Shown here: piece by piece, positions 1-11,869 of the stretch
Position numbering within the stretch: the stretch's first letter is position 1
Layout: each line of letters opens with the position of its first letter
Assembly (NCBI GenBank): GCA_948144175.1
Contig: CANXME010000106.1
Coordinates: forward strand, 558,001 to 622,000
From: Closterium sp. NIES-65
Lineage: Eukaryota > Streptophyta > Zygnematophyceae > Desmidiales > Closteriaceae
Direction: 5' to 3'
DNA: 64,000 nt
Program-made: the position numbers and the translations under genes
Notes under the pieces: model-generated
Databases searched by the model: none
What the model was told of the DNA's origin: nothing
The model's input: the letters and a program-made list of their open reading frames with translations, nothing else

Positions 1-66
1 TTGTACACGTACGGAGTGACCCAGTAAGGAATTAGGATGAAATATTTACACTACCCCCCCTTTAAG
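1..66 (-). repeat. Possible end of an LTR plus polypurine tract of a minus-strand retroelement
   Basis: The first bases share the pattern TTGTAC...GGAGTGACCCA with the LTR at 41221-41356. The segment ends in ACA at about 48-50 and is followed by a pyrimidine run that on the minus strand is a purine-rich tract abutting TGTAAATATT. This looks like the inner end of a 3' LTR of a minus-strand element that starts outside the window. The partner LTR is not visible, so this is a pattern call only. Confidence 0.35.
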
Positions 67-781
67 AAACGTGGTCAATATCAGGCACTCAGCGGTGGCC
101 GAGATACTCTTGCATGAGATCAGGTTGCAGTCCACTCCCACGCAACTAGCTCAGTAGGCCCGCCATCTCAATGGCTAGTCGTGATCAGGGGCGATGTGAG
201 GATCGATAGGATCAAGTTCATAAAAGAGGAAATGTATTGAATTATTCACCTGGGTACAACACAAGGCTATATATAGTTTCGACACAAGGCCAGTAACACA
301 TGTGATACGTGGATGTACTGAGAGTTGCGAAGCGTCCAGAACAGAACCTTTCATAATTCGATAGAAGGCAATTTGGTGGCAACCAAAAGGCCTGGAATCC
401 GGAACACGCGACCTGGTTTGGGTGCTATAACTATAATAAAATAAAGGAAAGCACCTAACCTAGGAAATCAAGCCTAAGCATGCATGATATAATAAACATA
501 AGCTAGAAATAGCATGAGGAAGGCAAGGCAAGCAAGCAAAGCTAGCATAAGCCGTCGTACTCTCATAAGCGAGGCAAGTCGCGAATACTGTCGGTTTGGG
601 CAGCGGGGTTGCACCCGATGTCCTCTCCATATCAGACCTCGACAAACCTCGACACTAGGGAGCATGTTGCACAGCGGCTCCAGGCGTCCATGCGGAACAA
701 AATCCAAATCCCCTTTTCCCTTGATGGTAACAGATCAGAATCTCTCCCAAAAGCGGAAGCATCGGCAAGTTTGATGCCTGA
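67..781. other. Flank of element A, no gene recognised
   Basis: No reading frame here resembles a known family. The stretch may be the 3' part of the element whose LTR end lies at position 1. Joined to 8077 onward, it restores the site in which element A landed. Confidence 0.4.
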
Positions 782-786
782 CCTAG

Positions 787-917
787 TGAGAAAAATGAAA
801 CGAGAATGAATGAACCATGAATGAACTGAGTACAAGTATTAACCCTCATTGGGTTGTACCCCTTATGGGCTATCCCACTATAGCCTACACAATACGCACA
901 AGCTATATGTTCTGACA
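787..917 (-). repeat. Element A 3' LTR
   Basis: This 131-bp copy has boundaries set by TG/CA ends, by the neighbouring CCTAG duplication and by the purine tract at 918-928 (read on minus). It shares the central GTGGGGTA...GGGGTACAA module with the LTRs of elements C, E and F. Confidence 0.93.
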
Positions 918-1124
918 CACCCCCATAGGCAAAGTGGGAGAGAACAAGGGGTCACAAGACCAGTCAAGCAAAGCAAAGCAAGCTCAGGGTGGATCACAAA
1001 GTCACCACACATTCCGAGCACAAGTTCAAGGCCACAAGGCCTGTTCACATGCAGGAGTACACATATATATAAAAGACTAGACAAGCAAGAGCAGGTGTAT
1101 ATATATGCAACAGTACAAGCAAGG

Positions 1125-4055
1125 TCAAGAGGAGAGTAAGTGAGGCAAGACAGGTACAAGACCCAGCTGCGTGCAGAAGCGCTGATGATCACAAGGCGCA
1201 AGTGCCTTGGTGAAGACATGAGCAATGTTGGCCTTAGAGGCCACGTATGCAAGCCGCAACTGACCACGCTGCTGTAGCTCACGAGCAAGGAAGTAGCGAA
1301 GAGCAATGTGCTTTGTTCTGTGCTCCAGTCTCTGCTCTCGACACAAGGCCAGCATGGCCTTGTTGTCTACGTACAGGACTGGAGGAGAACGAGGCGGCTC
1401 TCCAAGGTCGGTCAGCAGGTAGGTGAGCCAGTGAAGCTCCTGTGCAGCCATGGCCCATGCGTAGATCTCAGCGTCACAACTGGAGCCGAGAACAGAAGAC
1501 GAGCGAGTAGCCCGCCACGAAACAGAGCTGGAACCAAGGCTGAAGGTGTAACCCTGTGACGACCGCTGCGTAGCCTGGTCATCAGCCCAAGAAGCATCCG
1601 TGTGCCCAGTGAGGACCACTGGACTCCGCCCTCCAAGCACTAGCCCCATGCCCAACGTACTGCACAAGTAGCGCAACACCCTCTTCGCTGCAGCCATGTG
1701 CTCTGGTCGGTGTCTCCCAGGAGCAACATAGCGTGCGAGAATGCTAAGAGGGTATGCAAGGTCAGGTCGTGTGCAGGTCATCAGGTACATGAGGTAGCCA
1801 ACAAGCTCTGGATACGGGCCACTCGACTCTACGGACTCATCCGAAGGCAGAGCTGAGAGCGAGTGGCGAGTAGACAGAGGATTGGCCTGAGGCGAGGAGT
1901 ACGTGAAGCCGAAGCGCTGAAGGACCTGCTGCACCATGTGTGACTGAGTCAGGGTAATGGTGCGGCGTGCTCTGTCCCGGGTGATCTGCAAGCCAAGGTA
2001 GCTGCGCAGCTCACCCAGGTCTGTGCACGTGTGTCTCTTCTGCAGCTCGGACTTCACGTAGGCGAGTCCAGCAGTGTAAGCTATGGCAAAGACCAAGTCG
2101 TCGACGTACACAAGGATGTAGAACGGCGGCAGAGAAGTGTCGGTGCGTAGAAACAGCGACGGGTCGGCAGTAGAGGGAGCAAACCCAAGGGCCGCAAGTG
2201 TAGTCCTCAGTGTGTCGTGCCACTCACGAAGTGCGTGGCGGAGACCGTAGACTGGCCGCCGGAGGCTCCACTGGGTGCCAGGAGGAAAAGTCCCAGTGAA
2301 GCCAAGTGGGCGGCGCAGCCAGATCTCCTCGTGCAGGCTGCCCTGCAGGAAAGCAGTGCTGAAGTCAAGAGAGTGTAGCTCGTAGTCATGGTGAGCAGCT
2401 ACGTGCACCAGTACCCGAAGAGTGGTCATCTTTGGGGTAGGGGAGAAGGTCTGAAAGTAGTCAACTCCCTGCCGCCGACTGAAGCCACGAGCCACGTAAC
2501 GCGCCTTGAAGACAGGTGGAGAACCCGGCGGCCGCTTCACCCTGAAAATCCACATGCCACTGACGATGTTCGCCCCAGGAGGGGGGACAGCGTCAACGTA
2601 GGTGCCTGTGGACTTCCAGGAAGCCATCTCTGCATCCATAGCTGCCTGCCACTGAGAAGAGTAGGGACCCTCTATCGCCTCCGCGTAAGAGCGCGGAGTC
2701 GGGATGTCAAGTGCATCCGGGTCTCCCTCAGGGGTAAGCAGTACAGACACGAGATGAGGTGAAGCAGCTGCAAGACACTGGAACTCCTCCTGCCTGTCCT
2801 CAAGGACGTCCGTGCCAAGGGCACACTCACCCCCGACGGACGGAGGACAGACAGAGCTAGACTCAGCGACAAGACTAGCAGCGTAGTTTAGGCAACAGCG
2901 AGCAGCAAAGTCGATGAGCTCAGCAACTAGGGCAGACGCTGCAGTGGACTCGAAAGAAGGATCAGTGACGACAGTAGCAAGGAAACGCGTGACATTAGGA
3001 CTGGCAGCACGAAGAGAGTCCGACTCCGGGTCGGCAAGAGTGGGAAGCGAGGACTCAGGAGGAGAAGGCAAAGGGGCACGCAGAGGAGTAGTGGACGGAC
3101 GCAGAGACATCCGGTGCGTGCCAGGGACAGGAGGAGGACGCTGACGCGAACCACGACTACTAGTGCGAGCAGCACGGACAGGTGACGCAGGGCGAGATGC
3201 AGGCTCACGACGCTCAGCAAGACCTCCAGTACGACCAGTGTAGGGAGAAGGAGCAGGCAAAGGGGAGGTAGGCTGCAACTGTAACTGTGACGGGAAAGGC
3301 TCTCGACACGCTAAAGAGGGAGGAGGACCAGCAGAAGGCGGCGGACCAAGAACCTGCTCCAGGAGTGGAACGAAGTACGGTCGAGGCCGCGCGGCGACGC
3401 TAGACACAGCAGGGACAGCACCAGTACCTCCAGCAGGTGCACCCGCTGCAGCAGCACCTCCAGCAGCTCTAGAACCACCACCAGCACCAGTAGTGCCCCC
3501 AGCAGGACCGCTAGTAGTAGTCTCAGCGCCAACACCCTCAGCAGCACCAGCTCCAGTCGAACCGGCAGGCCCAGAAGCTCCAGTACTCCCAATACGAGCA
3601 CCTCCGAGACCCGCAACAGTAGCAGCCTCAGTAGCCGAAGAACCTCGAGCGCCAGCAGCACGGCTCCAGCGCCGGGCAAACCACTCGTGCAGCTCCTGTG
3701 AAGAGAGTGGCGCCCGCAAAGACGAAGCACCTGGAGAACCTCCAGGCGTAGCACCTCCAAGCTCAGCACCCCTAGGCTCAGCACCACCAGGTGTAGCACT
3801 CCCAGGAAAAGCACCCCCAGGCGTAGCACCCCCAAGCACAGCACCCCCAGGCTCAGCACCCCCAGGCTCAGCACCCCCAGTCGCAGCACCCCTAGACTCA
3901 GCACCCCCAGGCGTAGCACCCCTAGGCTCAGCACCCCCAGACTCAGCACCCTCAGTCTCAGCACCCCCAGAGTCAGCACCCCCAGGCTCAGCACCCTTAG
4001 CAGCACCAGAGTCACCAATAACCTTGACAGGCTCGACTGCGTCTACCTGGGACAC
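1125..4055 (-). pseudogene. Element A linker, reverse transcriptase and RNase H (copia pol C-terminal half)
   Basis: This 976-codon open segment begins in the low-complexity GGAEP-type linker after integrase. It continues through an SSQELHEWFARRW motif, then the RT domain (MWIFRVKRPPGSPPVFKARY, DFSTAFLQGSLHEEIWLRRP and catalytic YVDD at 2098-2109 on minus). It ends with RNase H (TDASWADD, CDAEIYAWAMAAQELHWL, YVDNKAMLAL) and the terminal PHLLSS shared with element F. RT and RNase H catalytic residues are present. It is not in frame with the upstream integrase segment because a run of about 17 G (C on minus) near 4124-4140 has changed length, so no full polyprotein can be made. Confidence 0.9.
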
Positions 4056-4090
4056 ACCTGACGGAGCAGGTTCCTGAGGGGGGAGGGGGT

Positions 4091-5590
4091 CTACCGGGGG
4101 TGGACCTGGTACAAGGAAGAGCGGGGGGGGGGGGGGGGGAGGGACGGAGTGCGGTAGGGGAAGAGACGGTAGTAGGGGACCGACTCGTCAAACGTGACAT
4201 CCTGGGAGGACAAAACACGACGAGAGGTGGGGTGGTAGAAGTGCCACCCAGGCGCGTCGGGGGGAAACCCTAGGAAGACGCAAGGAGCAGCACGAGGGGA
4301 CAGCTTGTCCGCAGACAAGTCGCGGACAAACGCTCGAGATCCCCAGACCCGGAACGCCGACGCATCGCTACCCTCCCCCATCCACAGCAAGGTTGGGGAG
4401 GTCTCCGGCTTGGAGACCCTGGGGTGAAGGTTGATCTGATGCGCCACGTACCTCACCGCAAATGGCCACAGAAAATGGGGGGCAGCCGCATGCATCATAG
4501 ACGTACGAGCGACGTCCATGACCATGCCAATGCGGTGCTCAGCGATGCCATTTTGCTGCGAAGAGTCCGGAAGCGTGAAGGTCTGACGGATGCCTCGTGC
4601 GCGACAGTAGGCTCTCAGAAGGCCAGAGGAAAACTCTCCGCCTCTGTCCGAGTGCAGACGCAGAACAGGAAAGTCCGAGCCAAAGCACTGCCTGAGCTGG
4701 AGACGAGCTGCGCGGATCCAGTCGATCAGCACCTCAGTCACATCACCCTTGCCGTGCAAGGGGAAGACCGCGGTGTTACGCGAGTAGTCGTCAACAACGA
4801 GCAGGAAGTAGCGCTCGTGATCCTGTCCACGGATGCGGGCTGGGCCCCACACGTCCATGTGAAGCGTCTGCAACGGGGCCTCTGTCGGAGGAAACTGGGA
4901 GGAGTGAGGGGCAGCCCGCTGGCGCCCCTCGACACAGGGGACACACGTAGGGCCAGGGCCTTGAGGAAGGGGAGGAAGGGACCGGGTGAGACCAGAAACA
5001 AGAAGACGGGAGGCCATGCCTCTGAGACGAAGCAGAGAGGGGTGACCAAGGTGGTGGTGCCAGAGGAGAGTCTCGTGAGACAGGAGACAACACGAACAGG
5101 GGGCAGACTCAGGACCAGACCTAGACGCTGCAGCAAATACCTGACCCAACGCAGCTACCCTACCAGACTCAGCAACGGGAGGAGACGCAGTGGTCAGTGT
5201 GTACAGGCTCGACCCCGGCTGATGTGTAAACGTAGCCAAGTGTCGGCCTATGCGAGCCTCTGTGCAGTGCGTCACCCGCTGACGCGCAGGAGTGAACTGG
5301 TCAACTCCCCCATCCTGTAGGTCAGCACCACTCACCAAGTTCGTAGAGAACGAGGGGAGGTAGAGACCAGACAGGGTGCCAGAGGGAGCCGCCGGACACG
5401 GGAGAACTGTGGAGAAGTGAGACAGGACAGGACCCCCAGAGGGGTCAGCCAGAGACACCGCAACCGGCCGACTAAGTGGCGTGAGTGTGGTGCGGTCCCG
5501 AAAGAAGGAGCGACAAGCCCCAGAGTCAAGGGTGAAGGTGAGGGGGGCCGAAGCCGACGCAGTACCTGAGAGCGCAGACTCACCAGTACC
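4091..5590 (-). pseudogene. Element A protease and integrase segment
   Basis: The frame is open from just after a TAA at 5591-5593 to 4091. It encodes the aspartic protease motif LDSGACRSFF, then the integrase zinc-binding HHCC region (HHHLGHPSLLRLRGMA...CVPCVEGRQRA). The catalytic core follows: DVWGPARIRGQ, LHSDRGGEFSSG, and NGIAEHRIG with the third acidic residue. The C-terminal part (FRVWGSRAFVRDLSADKLSP, VFLGFPPDAPGWHFYHP) is the copia integrase extension. Key catalytic residues are intact. The segment is cut off from gag by stops and from RT by a homopolymer shift. Confidence 0.88.
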
Positions 5591-5962
5591 TTAGGACGCA
5601 AACGCACTAGCACCTAGAGCAGTAGCGTCGCAAGCACCTAGGGCATCAACCTCACCAGTACCTAGAACAGCAGTCTCAATGTCCGAATCGGGCGGGAAAT
5701 ACCGGTAACAGTCACCCTGATCACTAATAGTCACAGCATACATGGCAGAAAGAATTGCATCAAAATCAAGATCATAGATGGCAACCCCCGCCCTAGACAG
5801 CTCGCCCCAGCGAGGGATCTCTGTGGCCTCCGGGAACTGGTGACGCCACGCGTCCGTCAGGCGGCCAAAGCAGCGCTGGGTGGGGTGCGCACCCCCACAC
5901 TACTCACCCACACGGTCGCCGATGCGCAGGACGTAGGTGCACGGACCAAAACCCCCACCCCT

Positions 5963-6940
5963 CTAGTGTGCAGTGTACCACTCACGGAGCTGCTGAGGGG
6001 ACAGGGTCTCACGACCGCGCTGCTGCTGCTGGCGCGGACCACCACCGGAACCACTCCTCTGCGTAGACCCGCGACCAGCTCCACCACCACCCCCGCCGCC
6101 TCCGCCGCCTCCGCCGCCTCCGCCGCCTCCGCTACCACCGCCGCCTCCGCCGCCTCCTCCACCGCCGCCACCTCCGCCACCTCTGCTCACACCGCCGCCG
6201 CCGCCGCCGCCTCCGCCTCCACTGCCGCCACCGACACCTCCTCCCCCACCTCCACTCCCATCGCCACCCCCACTCCCCCCGCCGCCTCCACCTCCACCTC
6301 CACCGCTCCCGCTCGCTCCTCCAGTGCCCCTGCCTCCCTTGACCTTGCCAGAGCGGCGTCTCCAGCTAGGGGCAGACGCCGCACCGACCGACTCAAGACC
6401 AAGGAGGTCGGCCGCAGCAGTAGAGGCAACAGAGGGAAGAAGGGGGGAGGGGGAGCACCCCTCAAAGATGGGGGTGCGCGGATCACCACGAGAGGCCCCT
6501 ACAGCGAGTATGCTCTTCTCGGCCGCTAGGAGGGACTTCTCGATGAGGTCAATAGTGAGAGTGGTGGGACAGACTGAGAGGAAGTGGTCCCTGACTACGC
6601 GAAGACGGCTCAGTGCAGCAGTGGAAGGGGAGGAGTAGCGCGCAACTACAGCGTCGTACAAGGTCTGAGCATTCTTGTACTGACTAAAGTGCGCACGCTC
6701 GGAGGTAGGGAGGTGGCGACGCACAGCAAGATGTGCAGCAGCGTCGCGCGTGGCCCACTGGGAGCGAACAGTGGCGTCAGCATCAGCAGCAGGGGCAGGA
6801 GAGGCGCCAGAGGTGAGGTGAAAGAGAGAGAGACTGTCTGCCCTGTCGCACTGTAAGAACAGCTGCAGGTCATCTACCCAGACGTCAAAGTCAATGGCTC
6901 GACCCTCAGCTTCAAAAGCGAGGACACTAGGGGTAGCCAT
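5963..6940 (-). pseudogene. Element A gag with an in-frame 180-bp capsid deletion
   Basis: This starts at ATG 6940, the same MATPSVLAF start used by elements C, E and F, and ends at TAG 5963-5965. Against element F it lacks 60 capsid residues: the sequence jumps from ALSRL to RVVRDHF. A long polyglycine region follows, then SPQQLREWY. The TAG replaces a CAG codon before the zinc-knuckle-like region, and a second CAG-to-TAG lies at 5900-5902. Gag forms the particle shell; with the deletion and stops this copy is very unlikely to do so. Confidence 0.88.
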
Positions 6941-7940
6941 GACAATAGTAGACTAGCAGCGCAAACAGTAGGGAAAGGGCAGTGCAGTGACAGAGGCGCT
7001 GTGCTCACCGGACGGGGCTGCTCGGGCAGCTCGGAGGTAGGGTGGCTCGGCGGCTCGGTTGCACGGCGGCTCGGCTGCTGGGCGGCTCGGTTGCAGGGCG
7101 GCTCGGCTGCTGGGCGGCTCGGCTGCTCGGCTGCTGGGCGGCTCGGCGGCTCGGCTGTCCGGCCGCTCAGCTGCTGGGCAGCTCGGCCGTGTTGCTGCAG
7201 GGCGGCGCGGTGGTCGGCTGCTCGGCTGGGCGAGGCGGCTCGGGCGGCTCGGGTGGCGGGCGGCGCTGCAGCAGGTGACGGGGCCGCAGGGAAGGGCGGC
7301 GGGGCCGCAAGTGAGGGCGGCGGGGCCGCAGGTGAGAGCGGCGGGGACCGCAGGTGAGGGTGTCGGGGCCGCAGGTGAGAGCGACGGGGCCGCAGGTGAG
7401 GGCGGCGGGCCGCAGGTGAGAGCGACGGGGCCGCAGGTGAGGGCGGCAAGGCCGCAGGTAAGGGCGGCGGGGACCGCAGGTGAGGGCGGCGGGGCCGCAG
7501 GTAAGGGCGGCGGGGCCGCAGTTGAGGGCGGCGGGGACCGCAGGTGAGGGCAGCGGGGCCGCAGGTAAGGGCGGGGCTGCAGGTAAGTGGCGGGGCCGCA
7601 GGCTGTAGGCGGGGCCGCACGTAAGGGCGGCGAGACCGCAAGCAGGCAAGTGGGCCGCAGGGTGGGCGCCGAGGCCGCAGGGCGGCGGATCGGGGCCAGG
7701 AGAGGGCGACGCGTGGGCCGCGAGGTAGGCGGCGAGGCCGCAGGGCGGCCGGTCGGGGCCGGGAAGGGCAGCGCGCGGGCCACGAAGGGCGGCGCGCGGG
7801 CCGTAAAAGGGCGGCGCGTGGGCGGAGGGAGGGGAGCGCGACTCGGGCTAGGGTTGAGCGCGCTCCGGGCAGGAAAAAAAAAACTTTTCGAGTTGGTGGG
7901 CCCTAGGAACAGTTCCCACGAGGGAACCTGCTCGATACCA
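6941..7940 (-). repeat. Element A leader: primer site and GC-rich minisatellite
   Basis: On the minus strand the primer-binding site lies at 7923-7940, next to the 5' LTR. An A/T run (7868-7880 on plus) and then a GC-rich tandem repeat follow. The repeat is built of GCCGCAGGTGAGGGCGGCGGG-like units (about 7260-7640) and CGGCTCGGCTGCTGGG-like units (7030-7200). Long open frames across it on both strands are by-products of GC-rich repeats. Confidence 0.8.
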
Positions 7941-8071
7941 TGAGAAAACTGAAACGAGAATGAATGAACTATGAATGAACTGAGTACAAGTACTAACCCT
8001 AATTGGGCTGTACCCCTTATGGGCTACCCCACTATTGCCTACACAATATGCACAAGCTATATGTTCTGACA
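7941..8071 (-). repeat. Element A 5' LTR
   Basis: This 131-bp LTR adjoins the primer site and is followed by the right CCTAG duplication at 8072-8076. Confidence 0.93.
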
Positions 8072-8076
8072 CCTAG

Positions 8077-8344
8077 AACATCTCCTAAAAAAAAGGCTTG
8101 TCAGATTCCTCCTCCCTCCTAGCGTCCCCCTCCATTGGTGCTCCATCTCACTTGGCACCGGCTAGTGTGACTACAGGGTTTTGCTCGCCCGGACTTCCGA
8201 AATCCTCGTCGGTTGACTAGGATGGGGCGCTCGAGTGACCTTGGAGCGAGTCGGTCATGACCCACGTGTCATCGTCGCTTGTGCAGTTTGCCCTGCGGAG
8301 CAGTAAGTTGACGTGGCATCGTGTTGACGCCACACTCACACGGT
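8077..8344. other. Short spacer with no recognised feature
   Basis: I see no gene, LTR or repeat with a recognisable partner. It continues the pre-insertion sequence that ends at 786. Confidence 0.4.
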
Positions 8345-10055
8345 GATTTAAAACAAAGCAAAGCTCAGGGTGGATCTCAAGATCACCACGCATTCCGAGC
8401 ACAAGCTAGCGGCCACAAGGCCAGTTCATTTGCAGAGTCTATAATAGCAAGAGCAGAACACTGATTACAACCTAGCAAGTGTGAGCATGCGAATATACTC
8501 AAATATATCAGTGTGCAACAAGGGCAAGGCAAGATCAAGAGACAAGCACGTGAGGCAGATTGGGCACAAGCCCAAGAGCAGTGCAGAAACGCTGATGATC
8601 ATTAGACCCTAGGGCCTTGGTGAAGACATCAGCAGTGTTGGCCAGTGCGGCCACGTAAGCAAGACAAAGCTGACCACGCTACTGCAGCTCTCGTTGCGTC
8701 ACGAAGTAACGAAGAGCACTGTGCTTCATTCTGTGCTCTAGTCCATGGTCCTGACACAAGGCAATCGTGGCCTTGTTGTCGACGTACAAAACCGGAGGAC
8801 AACGAGGCCGCTCACCCAAGTCAGTCAGCAGGTAGGTCAACCAGCGGAGCTCCTGTGCAGCCATAGCCCAAGCGTAGATCTCGGCCTCACAGCTGGAACT
8901 AACCACAGAAGACGAGCGAGTGGACCTCCACGAGATAGAACTAGTGCCGAGGCTGAAACTGTAACCCTGTGTCCACCGGTGAGTCGTCTGGTCGTCAGCC
9001 CAAGAGGCGTCTGAGTGATCGGTGAGAACAACTGAACCTTGTTCTCCAAGCACAAGCCCCATGCCCGATGTAGTGCACAAGTAACACAGTACCCTCTTTG
9101 CAGCTTCCCACTGCACCTTTCTGTGTCTACCGGGAGCCACGTAGCAAGCCAGACGGCTTAGAGGGTACACAAGGTCAGGTCGTGTGCACGTCATCAGGTA
9201 GATGAGGCAACCCACAAGCTCTGGATACAGACCACTCAGCTCTACGGAATTGTCCTAAGGTGGAGCTAAGAGCGAGTGGCTTGTAGGCAGAGGAGTGGGC
9301 TATGGCGAAGAGAACTCGAAGCCGAACCTCTAAAGGACCTACTGCACCATGTGTGACTGAGTCAGGGTGATGGTGCGCCGTGCTCTGTCCCGGGTGATCT
9401 GCAAGCCAAGATAGCTCCACAGCCCACCCATGTCAGTGCAGATTTGTCTCTCCTGTAGCCCCGCCTTCACTAGGGCCAGTGCCTCAGTGTCCGTAGTAGC
9501 AAATCCAAGTCGTCGACGTACACAAGAACATAGAACGGCGGCAGAGAAGTGTTTGTACGCGGAAACAATGAAGGGCCAGCAGTAGAGGGAGCGAAACCAA
9601 GAGCCGCAAGTGTAGTCATCAGTGTGTCATGCCACTCACGGGGCACCTGACGCAGACCGTAGAGTGGTCGCCGGAGGCTCCATTGGGTACCCTCAGGAAA
9701 TGACCCAGTGAAGCCAGGTGGGCGGCGCAACCAGATAGCCTCGTGAAGGCTGCCTTGCAAGAAAGCCGTCGAGATCTCGAGGGAGTGCAGCTCGTAGTCA
9801 TGCTGTGCTGCAACATGCAGTAGCACCCGAAGAGTGGTCATCTTCGCGGTGGGGGAGAAGGTCTGGAAGAAGTCGACCCCTTCACGCTGACTGAAGCCTT
9901 GTACAATGTAACGCGCCTTGAAGGCAGGCGGAGAACCCGGTGGCCGCTTCACCCTGAAAATCCACATGCCATCGATTATGTTTGCCACGGGTGGAGGAAA
10001 TGCGTCAACATAGGTGCCTGTGGACTTCCATGAAGCCAATTCTGCGTCCCACTAG
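8345..10055 (-). pseudogene. Copia RT/RNase H relic without LTRs
   Basis: Minus-strand remains of the same copia superfamily. The RT part (9470-10039) reads MASWKSTGTYVDAFPPP...GMWIFRVKRPPG, AFLQGSLHEAIWLRRPPGF and YVDDLD. The RNase H part (8679-9215) reads CTRPDLVYPLSRLACYVAPG, SDASWADD, CEAEIYAWAMAAQEL and YVDNKATIAL. The two are in different frames. At 8345-8430 the 3' non-coding sequence typical of these elements (reading TGATCCACCCTGAGC-like on minus) is recognisable, but the purine tract and LTR are missing. It is more divergent than A, C and F, and may be the 3' part of element D. Confidence 0.85.
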
Positions 10056-10059
10056 ACTG

Positions 10060-10722
10060 AAAGGTAAGTCGTGTCCCTTCCACGCTCACCGTACCATGCG
10101 GAGATAACTCTGTCAGTGGGAGCTAGACTACGGGTGCTCGTGTGATCTCTGCGTTCGATGTTCCTTAGTCGTTTTCCTTGTGCACACACTGCTTGCTAGT
10201 TCACGTGGCAAATTGGCAAGAGTTTCACTAAACAAGGTTGACAATGATGGTACAATGAAGTTGGCAAGACTAGACTACATCAGAGCTAGCATGCAAGCAA
10301 GTCTACTCCCAGCACAGCATGGTCGACCGTGTGCCAGCACGACTTGGTCGACTGCGCTCCAGCAATGCGGAGTCGCGGCTTGCAATGCTGTAAGTCAACG
10401 GCGTGCCAACGTCGTAGGTTGACGACGTGCCAACGTTGCTCCTTCAGGACAGCAGCGCACTCGCTTCGCAGGTGCTCGTAGATGATTGGCGTGTAGTGCC
10501 TCGTCACCTGCACAGTGCACATGCCAGATCAACTTCGTGCTGACGATTGCTTCTGATCAGCCACGTTGACCTCGGTATACCACCACTGAGGTCGTCCTCG
10601 CCAACATCGCCTGGGCAACCGTCACGTGCCTTCGCAGAACCTTGTCACCCAGGTAACCTGGTCGACCGGGCAACCATGTCGACCAGCTGCTCCTGTATGT
10701 GTCCGTCGACCTCCCAAGTCGA
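10060..10722. repeat. GTCGAC-rich degenerate repeat tract, left part
   Basis: From about 10310 the palindrome GTCGAC and near-variants (GTTGAC, GTCAAC) recur every 10-40 bases among CCAGC-type spacers. No open frame resembles a known protein. The tract resumes on the far side of element C at 24031, so it was one block before C inserted. Confidence 0.6.
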
Positions 10723-10727
10723 CTGCC

Positions 10728-10857
10728 TGTCAGAACATCATAGCTTATGCATTTTCTGTAGGCTATAGTGGGGTATCCCATAAGGGGTACAACCCAATTA
10801 GGGTTAGTACTTGTACCCAACTCTTTCATAGTTCATTCATTCTCGTTGATTCTCACA
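10728..10857 (+). repeat. Element C 5' LTR
   Basis: This 130-bp LTR begins TGTCAGAACATC and ends TTCTCACA, directly before the primer site. It contains the central module GTAGGCTATAGTGGGGTATC shared across the superfamily. Confidence 0.94.
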
Positions 10858-11273
10858 TGGTATCGAGCAGGTTCCCCTGTGGGAACTGTTCCTAGGGTCC
10901 ACCGATTCGATTTTTTTTTTCTGCCCGGAGCGCGCCCAGCCCCTGCCCGAGTCGCGCTCCCCTCTCTTGACCCGAGCCGCCCGAGCCGCCGCGCCACCTG
11001 AGCCGCCCGAGCCGCCGAGGCGCCGCGCGCGGAGCTGCAATTGCCGCCGAGCCGCCGTACCGCCGAGCCGCCGTACCGCCGAGCCGCCCGAGCTGCCCGA
11101 ACCACCGAGTCGCCGAGCCGCCCGACCCGCCCGAGTCGCCGAGCCGCCGAGCTGCAGTTCCTGCCGAGCTGCCGAGCCGCCGAGCCGCCCGAGCCGTCCT
11201 GTCCGGTCAGAGCAGAGCCTCTATCACTGCACTCCCCTTACCCCACTGTTCGCGCTGCGAGTCTACTACTGTC
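10858..11273 (+). repeat. Element C leader with CCGAGCCGCC repeats
   Basis: The primer-binding site (10858-10875) is followed by a T-run and then a GC-rich degenerate repeat of GAGCCGCCCGAGCCGCCGA-like units at about 10970-11210. It precedes the gag start at 11274. Confidence 0.75.
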
Positions 11274-11699
11274 ATGGCTACCCCTAGTGTCTTCCCTTTT
11301 GACGCTGAGGGTCGGGCCATTGACTTTGACGTCTGGGTAGATGACCTGCAGCTTTTCCTACAGTGCGATAGGGCAGACAGTCTCTCCCTCTTTGACCTCA
11401 CCTCTGGTGCCTCTCCTGCCCTTGCTGCTGATGCTGACGCCACTGTTCGCTCACAGTGGGCCACACGCGATGCTGCTGCATGTCTTGCTGTGCGTCGCAA
11501 CCTGCCTACCTCTGAGCGTGCGCACTTTAGCCAGTACAAGAGTGCTCAGACCTTGTACAACGCTGTAGTTGCACGCTACTCCTCCCCTGCCACTGCTGCA
11601 CTGAGCCGCCTCATGCTACCGTACCTCTTCTCTGACCTTGCTGCCTTTCCCATAGTCGCTGACCTCATAACGCACCTTCGCACTAGTGACACTCGCTAC
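11274..11699 (+). pseudogene. Element C gag, N-terminal part
   Basis: This starts MATPSVFPFDAEGRAIDFDV at ATG 11274 and follows the gag of element F up to RTSDTRY. At 11700 the unrelated element Cn interrupts it, with the target bases GCTAC duplicated. Gag resumes at 18249. The N-terminal part has no stop. Confidence 0.9.
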
Positions 11700-11815
11700 T
11701 GTTGTGTGATGCAACCATATGCATTCACGTCTGTCTGCCTCCCATCATGTGTTTGTGCGTTGCATGCGTGGTGTGAGCATGTGCAAGAAATTTGTGTCTT
11801 GTGTGGTTTAGTTTT

Positions 11816-11869
<54 letters not shown>

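Larger units (their letters stand above)
782..8076 (-). mobile_element. Element A: full-length Ty1/copia retrotransposon with CCTAG target duplication
   Basis: Two 131-bp LTRs (787-917 and 7941-8071) start TG and end CA on the element strand and are flanked by the 5-bp duplication CCTAG at 782-786 and 8072-8076. On the minus strand the order is 5' LTR, primer site TGGTATCGAGCAGGTTCC, GC-rich leader, gag, protease, integrase, linker, reverse transcriptase, RNase H, purine tract TATGGGGGTG, 3' LTR. Integrase before RT defines copia. By eye the LTRs differ at 8 of 131 positions (about 6%), so this is an older insertion. The polyprotein is broken by stops and a homopolymer frameshift, so the copy cannot move by itself. 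Confidence 0.95.

Noticed and set aside
3311-4018. Long Leu/Val-rich frame antisense-offset to the element A linker (similar frames at 20793-21500, 31027-31710, 37484-38125)
   Set aside because: It is the alternate reading frame of the GGAEP repeat linker, present wherever that repeat occurs, and lacks independent conservation.
4081-4140. Programmed frameshift at the G/C run between integrase and linker of element A
   Set aside because: Element F reads through the same position in one frame without a shift; the run length in A is simply altered.
6874-7783. Long Pro/Ala/Arg-rich frames on both strands of the element A leader (also 27027-27801, 33575-34375, 40563-41164, 62923-63728)
   Set aside because: They follow from GC-rich tandem repeats without stops, lie between primer site and gag, and encode only repeat peptides.
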